Shown here piece by piece: positions 19,168 to 27,961 of a DNA stretch of 64,000 bases. The DNA comes from Leptospira langatensis. GTDB taxonomy: Bacteria; Spirochaetota; Leptospiria; Leptospirales; Leptospiraceae. The notes beneath the pieces were generated by a model. The model had not been told where the DNA came from and made no database searches. It worked only from the letters and a program-made list of their open reading frames with translations. The stretch spans positions 186,001-250,000 of the forward strand of contig NZ_RQER01000002.1 in NCBI RefSeq assembly GCF_004770615.1. The letters are read 5' to 3'. Positions within the stretch are counted from its first letter, which is position 1. Every line of letters starts with the position of its first letter. A program made the position numbers and the translations under genes.

Positions 19168-22100
19168 ATGATACGCTCTATCATTCGATTTTCTGCCGAG
19201 AATAAATTTCTCGTCCTTGTTCTGGCACTCGTCTTACTCGTTGCCTCTTATATTTGCATGAAGAAGATCCCCTTGGATGCCATTCCGGATCTTTCCGATA
19301 CCCAAGTGATCATTTATTCGCGCTGGGACAGGAGTCCGGATATCATAGAGGATCAGGTAACGTATCCGATCATCACGTCCCTGCTAGGAGCTCCCAAAGT
19401 GAAAGTGGTCCGGGGATTCTCGGATTTCGGATACTCTTACGTATATGTGATCTTCCAAGATGGAACGGATATCTATTGGGCTAGATCCAGGGTCCTAGAA
19501 TATATTTCCAAGATACAAGCGTCTTTGCCTTCCGGAGTAAAAATGGAATTAGGTCCGGATGCAAGTGCTGTCGGTTGGGTCTACCAATATGCCCTTCTTG
19601 ATAAGACAGGCGCAAATTCTCTGTCAGATCTCAGAGCCTACCAAGACTTTCACTTAAGATACATTCTGAACTCCGTTCCCGGGGTCTCGGAAGTGGCAAG
19701 CATCGGAGGATTTAAAAAACAATACCAGATCACAATCCATCCGAATGCATTGCGTTCTTATAATGTAGATTTCGAGACCATCGTCCAAAGGATCCGAGAA
19801 AGCAACCAAGAAACCGGAGGACGGCTACTGGAGTTCTCCGGAGCCGAATACATGGTAAGAGGAAGGGGATATCTAAGCTCTTTGAAGGATATCGAAAATA
19901 TTCCCTTAGTTACGGACACAAATGGCACACCTATACTTCTCAAGAACATAGCTTCAGTTCAAGTAGGACCGGATATCAGAAGAGGAATTGTAGACTTAGA
20001 TGGAGAAGGGGACGTAGTATCTGGGACCGTTGTGATGCGTCACGGAGAAAATGCGCTTTCCGTGATCGATCGGGTGAAAGAAAAAATAGCAGGCTTGAAA
20101 CAGAATCTGCCGAAGGGTAGCGAGCTCGTCACCACATACGATCGCTCCGAGCTGATCGAACATGCGATCTCCAATCTAAAATTCAAACTAGCGGAAGAGA
20201 TGATCATCGTCTCTCTGGTGATCCTTCTATTTCTCTGGCATTTCCCTTCGGCAATCATTCCTATCCTGACCATCCCTATCTCTGTGGTCGTTGCTTTTAT
20301 TCCAATGTATTTAGCGGATATCAATGCGAACCTAATGTCCTTAGCAGGGATTGCTATTTCCATAGGCGTACTGGTGGACGGAGCCATTGTGGAAGTGGAG
20401 AACGCGTACAAAAAATTAGAAGAATGGGATTCCGGAGGAAGGAGAGGAGATTACCACCAGATCCGATTGGAAGCTCTTTTAGAAGTAGGGCCCTCCGTAT
20501 TTTTTTCTCTATTAGTGATCGCTGTCGCCTTCCTTCCTATTTTCACATTAGTAGACCAAGAGGGAAGACTGTTCCGTCCATTAGCTTTTTCTAAGAATAT
20601 CGCCATGTTTATAGCGGCCATTCTTGCGATTACCTTAGATCCCGCACTGAGAATGCTATTCACAAGAATGGAACCGTTTGCATGGAAAAACAAGGCTCTC
20701 TCAAAATTAGCAACCACGATCTTCGTAGGAAAATATTATCCGGAAGAAAAACATCCGATCAGTAAAGTATTATTTAAATATTATGAACCTGCATGTCGTT
20801 GGGTCTTAGAAAGACCGAGGCAGATCATACTCGGCTCCTTTGCCTTAGTTCTTCTTAGTATTCCAGTATATTTCAGCCTGGGCTCCGAGTTTATGCCGCA
20901 GCTCTATGAAGAATCGCTCTTATACATGCCTACTACCTTACCGGGGATCTCGGTCGCTGAGGCCGAAAAGCTTATGACCGTTATGGACAAAAGGCTCAAG
21001 AGCTTTCCGGAAGTAAAAAGGGTCTTTGGAAAAGCGGGACGTTCGGAAACAGCCACCGACTCGGCGCCACTTTCCATGATGGAGACAGTCATTTTACTAA
21101 AACCCCAAAGCGAGTGGAGAAAGGCAGATCGATTCTATTCGAATTGGCCCAGGGTCCTTCAGTATCCTTTTTTACCGTTTAGTTCGGAAAGATTAACCAA
21201 AGACGAATTAGTGGAGAAGATGAACTCGGAGATGCAATTCCCCGGGGCAACGAATGCTTGGACCATGCCGATCAAGACCAGGATCGATATGCTGAGCACG
21301 GGAATGAGGACCCCGATCGGGATCAAGATCTTGGGTTCTTCTCTAGAAGAAATAGAAAGGTTAGGGATCCAAATAGAATCGATTCTAAAAAAAGATCCGG
21401 AAGTCAGAAGCGTATTCGCGGAGAGAACGGCGGGGGGATATTTCCTGGATCTAGAATTAAAAAGAGATAAATTAGCCCGCTATAATATTTCAGTCGATAC
21501 TGCTCAAGCCATCATAGTGGCCGCGATCGGAGGAGAATCAATTACCCAAACCGTAGAGGGGAGGGAACGCTTCTCCGTAAACCTACGTTATCCGAGAGAG
21601 CTTAGGGACTCAGTCGAAAAGATCCGAGCGATCCTAGTGCCCACTAAAGAATTCGGTCATATTCCCATCGGAGAGATCGCGGACATCAAAATGAAAATGG
21701 GGCCTTCCATGATCCGAGATGAGAACGGATTTTTGGCCGGTTATGTGTATGTGGACCCGAACACGGATGATATTGGAGGGTTTGTGGACAGAGCAAAGAA
21801 ATTCGTTCAATCCTCCGTTCACCTTCCGGTCGGATATTCTTTGGTATGGAGCGGTCAGTATGAGAATATACTCCGGGTCCGCGAGAGAATGGTCTACGTT
21901 CTTCCTCTGACCTTGTTCTTGATCTTTTTCCTATTGTATTTCAATACCAAATCATATGCAAAGACCTTGATCGTTCTACTTGCAGTACCGTTCTCTCTTG
22001 TAGGTGCCGTTGGCCTGCTTTATGTTCTCGATTATAATATCTCCATCGCTGTTTGGGTGGGAATGATCGCTCTCATGGGGCTGGATGCCGAAACAGGGGT

Positions 22101-22479
22101 GTTTATGCTTCTCTATCTGGATCTATCCTATGACAAGGCTTCCCAGAAGGGAAAGACAAGCACGAGAGAGGGCAGGATAGAGGCAATCGTCCATGGAGCC
22201 GCTCATAGGATCCGTCCGAAGATCATGACTGTGCTTGCTGCCATGATGGGCCTTCTTCCGATCATGTGGTCCCAGGGAACAGGCTCCGATATCATGAAAC
22301 GGATCGCCGCCCCCATGGTAGGAGGACTATTTACCAGTTTTATCCTGGAGTTACTCGTCTATCCTCCCATCTATCTGCTCTGGAAAGAGGGAAGAATCTC
22401 TTTCATTGAACTCTTTTCCAAGAAATTTAATAAAAATCTGATAGAGAAGGCTGATAAATATCGGGGTCGCAAAAATTAG
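19168..22479 (+). CDS. cusA: Heavy-metal RND efflux pump CusA type
   Basis: The 1103-residue inner-membrane proton antiporter would expel metal from the periplasm and cytoplasm through the CusB-like and CusC-like partners. It has the twelve-helix RND layout with two large periplasmic loops. The three Met residues that bind Cu(I)/Ag(I) in CusA are present in the matching segments: LLYMPTTLPG, APLSMMET and RIDMLSTG. The transmembrane motif GVLVDGAIVEVENAYKKLE is CusA-like. Substrate is therefore most likely copper or silver rather than cobalt, zinc or cadmium. It follows the adaptor by 9 bases. Confidence 0.93.
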   Translation: MIRSIIRFSAENKFLVLVLALVLLVASYICMKKIPLDAIPDLSDTQVIIYSRWDRSPDIIEDQVTYPIITSLLGAPKVKVVRGFSDFGYSYVYVIFQDGTDIYWARSRVLEYISKIQASLPSGVKMELGPDASAVGWVYQYALLDKTGANSLSDLRAYQDFHLRYILNSVPGVSEVASIGGFKKQYQITIHPNALRSYNVDFETIVQRIRESNQETGGRLLEFSGAEYMVRGRGYLSSLKDIENIPLVTDTNGTPILLKNIASVQVGPDIRRGIVDLDGEGDVVSGTVVMRHGENALSVIDRVKEKIAGLKQNLPKGSELVTTYDRSELIEHAISNLKFKLAEEMIIVSLVILLFLWHFPSAIIPILTIPISVVVAFIPMYLADINANLMSLAGIAISIGVLVDGAIVEVENAYKKLEEWDSGGRRGDYHQIRLEALLEVGPSVFFSLLVIAVAFLPIFTLVDQEGRLFRPLAFSKNIAMFIAAILAITLDPALRMLFTRMEPFAWKNKALSKLATTIFVGKYYPEEKHPISKVLFKYYEPACRWVLERPRQIILGSFALVLLSIPVYFSLGSEFMPQLYEESLLYMPTTLPGISVAEAEKLMTVMDKRLKSFPEVKRVFGKAGRSETATDSAPLSMMETVILLKPQSEWRKADRFYSNWPRVLQYPFLPFSSERLTKDELVEKMNSEMQFPGATNAWTMPIKTRIDMLSTGMRTPIGIKILGSSLEEIERLGIQIESILKKDPEVRSVFAERTAGGYFLDLELKRDKLARYNISVDTAQAIIVAAIGGESITQTVEGRERFSVNLRYPRELRDSVEKIRAILVPTKEFGHIPIGEIADIKMKMGPSMIRDENGFLAGYVYVDPNTDDIGGFVDRAKKFVQSSVHLPVGYSLVWSGQYENILRVRERMVYVLPLTLFLIFFLLYFNTKSYAKTLIVLLAVPFSLVGAVGLLYVLDYNISIAVWVGMIALMGLDAETGVFMLLYLDLSYDKASQKGKTSTREGRIEAIVHGAAHRIRPKIMTVLAAMMGLLPIMWSQGTGSDIMKRIAAPMVGGLFTSFILELLVYPPIYLLWKEGRISFIELFSKKFNKNLIEKADKYRGRKN

Positions 22480-22556
22480 TTTTTTATTATTTTACGTTTG
22501 ACTAAAACTTCATTTAACATATTTCATTAAACGCTATCTTTAAAAAGGAGAGAGGT

Positions 22557-22865
22557 ATGAAAAAACTAATTCTATTTCTTCTAATTTCATTCTTGTATGT
22601 AGGGAGTCTTTCCGCATTCACCGAGCTGGACCAGCTACTGATCAACGAGGCAACTACTCCGGATCTGAAAAAGATCGCTAAGGAGTATTTCCTGAAAAAA
22701 GCCAAGGACCACAAGGAATTGGCGGACAAATACAAATCCTTAGCGAACACTTCCCATGGTGCGAAAGCGAATACGGATGCTGCCGACAAGAAGAAGTACG
22801 AAAAACTCGCAGAACATTGCGAGAAAGAAGCCGCTGTTTACAAAGCGCAAGCTGATAAGTACTAA
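22557..22865 (+). CDS. Small secreted helical protein, unknown function
   Basis: The 102-residue product has a clear signal peptide (MKKLILFLLISF...GSLSAF) and a mature part made of charged helices rich in Lys, Ala and Glu, with one Cys (AEHCEKEAA). A strong GGAGAGAGG ribosome-binding site and a terminator directly after the stop support expression. I do not recognise a family. It lies 77 bases after the RND pump and may be the last gene of that operon or a separate unit. An extracytoplasmic structural or stress role is possible but not shown. Confidence 0.7.
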   Translation: MKKLILFLLISFLYVGSLSAFTELDQLLINEATTPDLKKIAKEYFLKKAKDHKELADKYKSLANTSHGAKANTDAADKKKYEKLAEHCEKEAAVYKAQADKY

Positions 22866-22888
22866 GAGCGTTCTTTCGCCCTTGAAAT

Positions 22889-22919
22889 AAAAAAACCCGT
22901 CTTACGACGGGTTTTTTTA
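22889..22919. terminator. Bidirectional intrinsic terminator
   Basis: AAAAACCCGTC and GACGGGTTTTT form a perfect stem around TTAC, with A- and T-tracts on the two sides. It separates the small secreted protein gene from the convergent flagellin and can serve both. Confidence 0.9.
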
Positions 22920-22946
22920 TTTCAGACCAAAACTTGTAAAGAAAGA

Positions 22947-23798
22947 TCAACCGAATCTTTCGCTCAAAAGTTTCACCACCTGTTCCGGTCTCATGTTTGC
23001 CTGGGCAAGCATTGCGACACCGCTCTTGGTCAGGATCTGATTCTTTGTAAAGTCCACGATATGTTCCGCCATATCAGCGTCCCTTACCCGGCTTTCTGCA
23101 GAAACCATATTGATATAATTGGCCTGCAGTCCTTCGGCAGTGATCTCCAAACGGTTGTAATAAGCTCCTAGATCGGATCTCTGTTTATTCACCTTTTGGA
23201 TCGCATTGTCCAGGATCCCGATCATCGCATTCGAAGAGGCTGGGGTGGAGAGTGTTTGCTTCTTGCCGTTACTCTCCAATTGAAGAGCTCCCGCATTCAT
23301 CGCGTCCACGAAAATCTCCAGCTTCTCATTCTGGTTTGGTCCCACATGCAATTGGATCGGATTCTTAGAATCCTTAGAATAGGAGCCACTCAAAGGACGG
23401 ATTTTATTGAACTCGGCGGTCTTACCCAAACGGTCCACTTCCTCGATGAGCTGATCCACTTCCAATTGCACTAGTTTGCGATCGTCGTCGGAATAAATTC
23501 CGTTGGAAGTTTGGATGGAGAGTTCCCTTAGTCTTTGGAGAATATTATTCACCTGTTCCAGGTTCCCTTCGGTCACCTGGATAAAGGACACTCCGTCCAT
23601 TACGTTTCTTTCTGCCTGGGCAATTCCTCGAATTTGGGTACGCATTCTCTCGGAGACTGAGAAACCCAATGCATCGTCACCGGCACGATTGATCCTCATT
23701 CCGGTAGAAAGCTTTTCGGTAGTCTTGTCCAGCTCGTGATTGACAGTCTTCAGTACATTATTTGTACGAAGAGCGCTGATGTTGTGATTGATGATCAT
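22947..23798 (-). CDS. flaB: Flagellin core protein FlaB, second copy
   Basis: The 283-residue flagellin has the conserved ends ([73 protein letters not shown]) and the short central region of spirochaete FlaB. I chose the ATG at 23798 because it gives the family start MIINHN and lies 6 bases after GGGAGG; upstream TTG codons are in frame. It is clearly a paralogue of the flagellin at 9702-10550 but differs in the centre, so the two may occupy different parts of the filament. Confidence 0.96.
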   Translation of the reverse strand: MIINHNISALRTNNVLKTVNHELDKTTEKLSTGMRINRAGDDALGFSVSERMRTQIRGIAQAERNVMDGVSFIQVTEGNLEQVNNILQRLRELSIQTSNGIYSDDDRKLVQLEVDQLIEEVDRLGKTAEFNKIRPLSGSYSKDSKNPIQLHVGPNQNEKLEIFVDAMNAGALQLESNGKKQTLSTPASSNAMIGILDNAIQKVNKQRSDLGAYYNRLEITAEGLQANYINMVSAESRVRDADMAEHIVDFTKNQILTKSGVAMLAQANMRPEQVVKLLSERFG

Positions 23799-23804
23799 CA
23801 ACAA

Positions 23805-23883
23805 CCTCCCTGTAGCTAGAGCCCGGATCCGTCCGGACCATATTTCGGGGTTTTAGGAGGTGAGAAGCCTCCCGGGCACCCCG
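23805..23883 (-). promoter_or_regulatory. Structured leader and CsrA-like site of the second flaB
   Basis: On the minus strand the ribosome-binding site lies in TACAGGGAGGT, which matches the CsrA consensus (UACARGGAUGU) at all but one position. Upstream, CCGGA (minus) pairs with TCCGG around the loop CGGA (23823-23836), presenting an ACGGA motif. Further up, CGGGGT/ACCCCG (23846-23851 with 23878-23883) encloses GGAGG/CCTCC (23856-23860 with 23868-23872). The sequence features are plain; control by CsrA is inferred from the hag/CsrA precedent. Confidence 0.5.
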
Positions 23884-24105
23884 GTTTCCACTGCGAATTT
23901 CACTCCCTTTTTTTTGTGGGGAGATTTTTTTTACGATTTTCCCTAAAGACTAAAGCCCTGAATGGCGATATTCCAAATACAGGGAAAACCGCCCTCATCC
24001 TACTACCCGGCTTCCTCGTTCGCAACTTTTTTTCTAACAAACCCGCTTTTCTGGGGGAAATTTCTGTCCTTTTTCTGATTCTGTCCCCTAAACAAAGGCC
24101 CTTAT
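23884..24105. other. Intergenic region between divergent flaB and the adenosyltransferase gene
   Basis: This stretch must hold promoters for the second flagellin (minus) and the cobalamin adenosyltransferase operon (plus). It contains several T- and A-tracts (for example CCCTTTTTTTTGTGGGG). Short frames are open on both strands, but none has a credible start or product, and I see no clear promoter match. Confidence 0.35.
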
Positions 24106-24663
24106 ATGAAAATCTATACCAAAAAAGGGGATTCCGGGACCACTTCTCTCGCATCCGGATCCCGGGTCTCTAAGTCCGACAAACGAGTTGAGTTGTATGG
24201 GACCGCAGATGAATTGAACTCTTCTTTAGGAGTAGCGCTATCCTTTCTAAAGGAAGACTCCGCACTCCGCCACGGTTTGGAGAATATTCAAAATTTGTTA
24301 TTTGAATTGGGATCCGAACTAGCAGGATATAAGAAAAAGGACAATACTTCCTGCATTTTAGAGGAAGATATACTCTCCTTAGAAAAAGAAATAGATCTTT
24401 GGGAGGAATCCTTGGTTCCTTTAAAGAGTTTCATTCTGCCAGGAGGCTCGGCTGGATCTTCCTTCTTGCATGTTTCCAGGACCCTGGCCAGAAGATTAGA
24501 AAGAGATTTGGTGCGCTATAAGGACGAAGGAAACGAGGTCTTCCCGGAAGATCTTCGCTTCTTGAACAGACTATCCGATTATTTGTTTGTAGCGGCAAGA
24601 TTTGCCAATTTCGAATCTAAAATTGCGGAGCCTCAATGGAAGTCCAGAGCCAAGGGTCAATAA
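24106..24663 (+). CDS. Cob(I)alamin adenosyltransferase, PduO/MMAB type
   Basis: The 185-residue enzyme transfers the adenosyl group of ATP to cobalamin to make coenzyme B12. The N-terminal ATP-binding loop YTKKGDSGTTSL, the central FILPGGSAGSSFLH(V)SRTLARRLER and the C-terminal LRFLNRLSDYLFVAAR are all diagnostic. It begins an apparent operon whose next gene, a POT transporter, overlaps its end by 28 bases. There is no obvious biochemical link to that transporter, so the linkage may be purely transcriptional. Confidence 0.94.
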   Translation: MKIYTKKGDSGTTSLASGSRVSKSDKRVELYGTADELNSSLGVALSFLKEDSALRHGLENIQNLLFELGSELAGYKKKDNTSCILEEDILSLEKEIDLWEESLVPLKSFILPGGSAGSSFLHVSRTLARRLERDLVRYKDEGNEVFPEDLRFLNRLSDYLFVAARFANFESKIAEPQWKSRAKGQ

Positions 24664-25931
24664 AACATCCGAAAGGTCTATTCGTCCTATTCTTCGTAGA
24701 AATGTGGGAAAGGTTTTCTTTCTATGGAATGAGAGCCTTGCTCGTATTATTCCTTACCAAGTCTTGGCTCATGCAAGACCAGGAAGCGAATCGGATCTAC
24801 GGAGTCTATAACGGATTCGTGTATTTAACTCCGATCCTAGGAGGATTTCTCGCAGATCGTTTCTTGGGGTATCGTCGTTCCATTTTTATAGGCGCGACCC
24901 TCATGATGTTCGGTCATCTTTCCTTAGCATTGGATCAGGTTTCTACTTTCTATCTGGGGCTTGGGCTTCTGATCCTAGGAAACGGTTTCTTCAAACCCTG
25001 TATCTCCACGGTAGTAGGGAGGATCTATGAATTGGAAGGCAAACCGGATCTAAAAGACTCCGGCTTCACCATCTTCTATTTCGGGATCAATACAGGAGCA
25101 GTACTCGGAACCTGGGCCTGCGCAAATCTCGCCGAATACAAGGGCTGGCATTATGGGTTCGGAGTAGCGGCCTTAGGAATGCTCATAGGTCTCATCATCT
25201 TTGGGACATTCGGAAGAAGGGTAAACGCAGAAGCGTTCTCCCCAACCGAGATCGAAAAGACCGCATCGAACGATTCGGAAGAAGACAAGACAAAGAACCG
25301 AGAAAGGATCTATGCGATCCTAGTCTTCTCGGCGGTGACCATTACTTTCTGGGCGTCTTTCGAGCAGATGGGATCTTCACTCAACCTGATCATAGACAGA
25401 TATGTGGATCGAAATATAATGGGTTGGGAGATCCCGGCGGCAAATTACCAATCCCTAAATCCCATTTTCGTAATGAGCTTGGCACTAGTCGTTTCTTGGA
25501 TCTGGAAAAAATTCGAAGAGGCAGGAAGACATGTTTCTACCATTACAAAATTCTGTTTTGGCCTCGGGATCTTGGGCACCGGATATTTAATCCTGAGTTT
25601 TGCCACTTCCCATAATACGGAGAAATTTTCCTCTATCTGGATCATTCTCGCCATCTTGTTGCATACGATCGGGGAATTATTCGTTTCGCCGGTAGGCCTC
25701 TCTTTAGTCACAAAATTAGCCCCAAATAAGATCGCATCCATGATGATGGGGATCTGGTTCTTAGCGACATTCTTTGCGCATATTCTCGCCGGAGAACTTG
25801 CCGGAATGATGGGTGGAAGAGAATCTCTTTCCGGATTCTTTTTGATCTTCTTCTTATTGCCGAGTGCAGCTTCCTTCGGACTATTCTTATTTAGAAAGAA
25901 ACTAGAGACTTGGATGCACGGGATCAAATGA
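24636..25931 (+). CDS. POT-family proton-dependent oligopeptide transporter
   Basis: The 431-residue inner-membrane protein belongs to the major-facilitator superfamily. EMWERFSFYGMRALL in the first helix is the ExxERFxYYG proton-coupling motif of POT transporters, and FYFGINTGAVLG is the family's PTR2 signature region. Family members import di- and tripeptides. The gene overlaps the adenosyltransferase upstream. Its stop overlaps the start of a secreted NlpC/P60 peptidase as ATGA, which hints at uptake of wall-derived peptides. Confidence 0.9.
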   Translation: MEVQSQGSIKHPKGLFVLFFVEMWERFSFYGMRALLVLFLTKSWLMQDQEANRIYGVYNGFVYLTPILGGFLADRFLGYRRSIFIGATLMMFGHLSLALDQVSTFYLGLGLLILGNGFFKPCISTVVGRIYELEGKPDLKDSGFTIFYFGINTGAVLGTWACANLAEYKGWHYGFGVAALGMLIGLIIFGTFGRRVNAEAFSPTEIEKTASNDSEEDKTKNRERIYAILVFSAVTITFWASFEQMGSSLNLIIDRYVDRNIMGWEIPAANYQSLNPIFVMSLALVVSWIWKKFEEAGRHVSTITKFCFGLGILGTGYLILSFATSHNTEKFSSIWIILAILLHTIGELFVSPVGLSLVTKLAPNKIASMMMGIWFLATFFAHILAGELAGMMGGRESLSGFFLIFFLLPSAASFGLFLFRKKLETWMHGIK

Positions 25932-27175
25932 GGATCTGGCTCCTTCTTCTTTTCCTATTTGCACAGGTTTCTTTGCAGGCGGATCCATTTGAGGAGCTGC
26001 TAAAAAGCGATTGGAACCAGTCCCAGACACTTCTTATCAAGAATTCTGTCTTCCAAAGATTAGGAAGAAGGGCAAACGAGAAAGATGTACTGAAGATCAC
26101 TAAGAATGTGATCCCTTGGGCAATCTTAGAAGGAGTCACTCCGGAAAAAACCGCTGATCTGATCGTAAACCTGGACTACGCGGTTCGGCAAGGACTTACC
26201 TTTGAAGAGGCAGAAGACGCAATCCCGGTCATGTCCAAGAGAGATCTCTCCAAAGAGGATTTCAGTTATATAGGACTCTACTTCAAGGAAACCAAAAAGG
26301 CTTTCATCCGAGAAGAGGTCCGAAATCGGTTCGTAGAAGCTGCCCTAGAAAAGAATTGGGACGGACTCTCTATCCTGGCAGGAGGGAGAGCTCTCATTGC
26401 AGGGAAGCTCGTGGATTTTCCTCAGAATAGATTGGCAACTAAGGTATTGTCTTCTCTTCCTGCAAAAGGAAGAACTGTTCCTTTCGATAAATTAGAAGCA
26501 GGTTTTAAGAATTCGTTAGATTCCAAATTGGAAGGTGGATCTTATATACTTCTTTCTAATTTAAAGAAATTGCATGCAGGAGAGAAGGCAAGCGAGCCTA
26601 AGAATCTAGGGAACGCTCGTGCGATCGACTCTTCTCTGGATGAGGTAGGCGGAATCGTCATAGGAGAAAGGCCTAAATTCGAACCTTTGCCGGATGCACC
26701 TCTCGTTCCAAATCTTCCCGAGCCCGGAGAATCTTCCGATTACGACAAGCCGACAAAAGAAGGCTGGGAAACTCTCTCCGCTTCTTCCCTTAGAAAAGTA
26801 GCAGGGGAATGGGTGGGCACTCCTTACAAATGGGCAAACGCTGCCAAGACCGGAACGGACTGCTCCGGTTTTACGTACAGGGTTTTAACCGACGGCAGGA
26901 TTGGAGTTCCTGAAAAAATGGTATCTCGCGCTTCTAGTGCGCAAACTAAAATGGGAACTGGAGTGACTCACGAGGAAATGAGAGCAGGGGATCTCATCTT
27001 CTTCTCCGCTTCCCCCAACCAGTCCAAGGTGACTCACGTGGGAATGGTTCTATCCAAGGAAGAATTCGCACATGCTTCTTCTTCTCGCGGTGTGGTCATA
27101 GATAAGATCGCAATGAAGTGGTGGATCGATCGATTCGTTCTTTCCAGAAGAGTTTTTAAGAAGGTCATTGACTGA
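25928..27175 (+). CDS. Secreted NlpC/P60 cell-wall peptidase
   Basis: The product has 415 residues from the ATG at 25928, which overlaps the transporter stop and begins a signal peptide (MRIWLLLLFLFAQVSLQA). A long helical N-terminal region of no recognised family (to about 250) and a Pro-rich linker precede the NlpC/P60 domain (about 285-410). The catalytic Cys is residue 312 in GTDCSGF and the His is residue 370 in VTHVGMV. Family members cut gamma-D-Glu to diamino-acid bonds in peptidoglycan stem peptides. The site of action should be the periplasm. Confidence 0.88.
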   Translation: MRIWLLLLFLFAQVSLQADPFEELLKSDWNQSQTLLIKNSVFQRLGRRANEKDVLKITKNVIPWAILEGVTPEKTADLIVNLDYAVRQGLTFEEAEDAIPVMSKRDLSKEDFSYIGLYFKETKKAFIREEVRNRFVEAALEKNWDGLSILAGGRALIAGKLVDFPQNRLATKVLSSLPAKGRTVPFDKLEAGFKNSLDSKLEGGSYILLSNLKKLHAGEKASEPKNLGNARAIDSSLDEVGGIVIGERPKFEPLPDAPLVPNLPEPGESSDYDKPTKEGWETLSASSLRKVAGEWVGTPYKWANAAKTGTDCSGFTYRVLTDGRIGVPEKMVSRASSAQTKMGTGVTHEEMRAGDLIFFSASPNQSKVTHVGMVLSKEEFAHASSSRGVVIDKIAMKWWIDRFVLSRRVFKKVID

Positions 27176-27284
27176 GCCAAAACTTAAAAGCTTTAAATAG
27201 AATGAATGCTCCAGGGATTTCGTATCCATTCTGAATGATAAAAACGTTCGGACCTGACTTTTCATTCTCTCGAATTTACTTAGA

Positions 27285-27899
27285 TCATTCTCCCAAATTC
27301 ATTTCTTCAACAATATTTGCAAGCAACTGCGCTTTAGCGATCTGATCCGGATGGGCAAGAATTTCCTGCTTTTTCTGAAAATTGAAATTTAAGATAGAAG
27401 AGATAAAGTCCACGGGAAACGGATGGTTCCAAAGATCGTTCATTCTTAGGATCAGATCTTCCTTGGCTCCTTCCGACAGAAGGATACGTTTCGTAAGATA
27501 CAAGATCCGATCGAAAGTCTCTACGAATAATTGATCTTCTATATAATCGGAATTCGGTTCTATCTTTTCGACGATCCCGATCCGAAACGGATCCATGGTC
27601 TCGTAACTTTCTAGTTTTGCGATCCCCTTTCCCTCCAGAAGAATATTCGATCTTCCGTCCGGAAGCGGATCCTTTCGGACAATAGTTCCCCAACCGAATA
27701 TAGTCTCTATCTCCGGATGTGGATCTTTCGGATTGAAATGCTCCATTTTGATCGGAGCTATGGCCATCTCTTCTCCCGACTCGGAACAATAATCCAACAT
27801 CATTCTATAGCGAGGCTCGAATATATGTAGAGGAAGAAAGGTCCCGGGAAATAGTATCACTTCGGGCAGAGGAAAGATCGGAATTGTAGTTCTTGACAC
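27285..27899 (-). CDS. LON substrate-binding-domain protein
   Basis: The 204-residue protein consists of the N-terminal domain of Lon protease only: IPIFPLPEVILFPG, LPLHIFEPRYRMM and the later GTIVRKDPLPDGRSNILLEG are typical. It lacks the AAA+ and protease domains. Such stand-alone proteins are widespread; their exact role is not known to me. It faces the NlpC/P60 gene convergently and is divergent from rfaE1. Confidence 0.88.
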   Translation of the reverse strand: MSRTTIPIFPLPEVILFPGTFLPLHIFEPRYRMMLDYCSESGEEMAIAPIKMEHFNPKDPHPEIETIFGWGTIVRKDPLPDGRSNILLEGKGIAKLESYETMDPFRIGIVEKIEPNSDYIEDQLFVETFDRILYLTKRILLSEGAKEDLILRMNDLWNHPFPVDFISSILNFNFQKKQEILAHPDQIAKAQLLANIVEEMNLGE

Positions 27900-27961
27900 C
27901 TAGGATTTATCCTAACCTGTTGAAGTGAAAACGCAAATAAAATAGTTCTAGCGGTTTAAAA

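Noticed and set aside
23900..24173. Overlapping short frames on both strands between flaB and the adenosyltransferase gene
   Set aside because: No ribosome-binding sites, no recognisable product, and overlap with probable leader and promoter sequence.
25445..25927. Minus-strand open frame of 160 codons opposite the POT transporter
   Set aside because: Antisense to a membrane protein gene with definite family motifs.
27334..27789. Minus-strand frame of 151 codons inside the LON-domain gene
   Set aside because: Out of frame with the clear LON-domain protein on the same strand; Arg/Ser-rich product without motifs.
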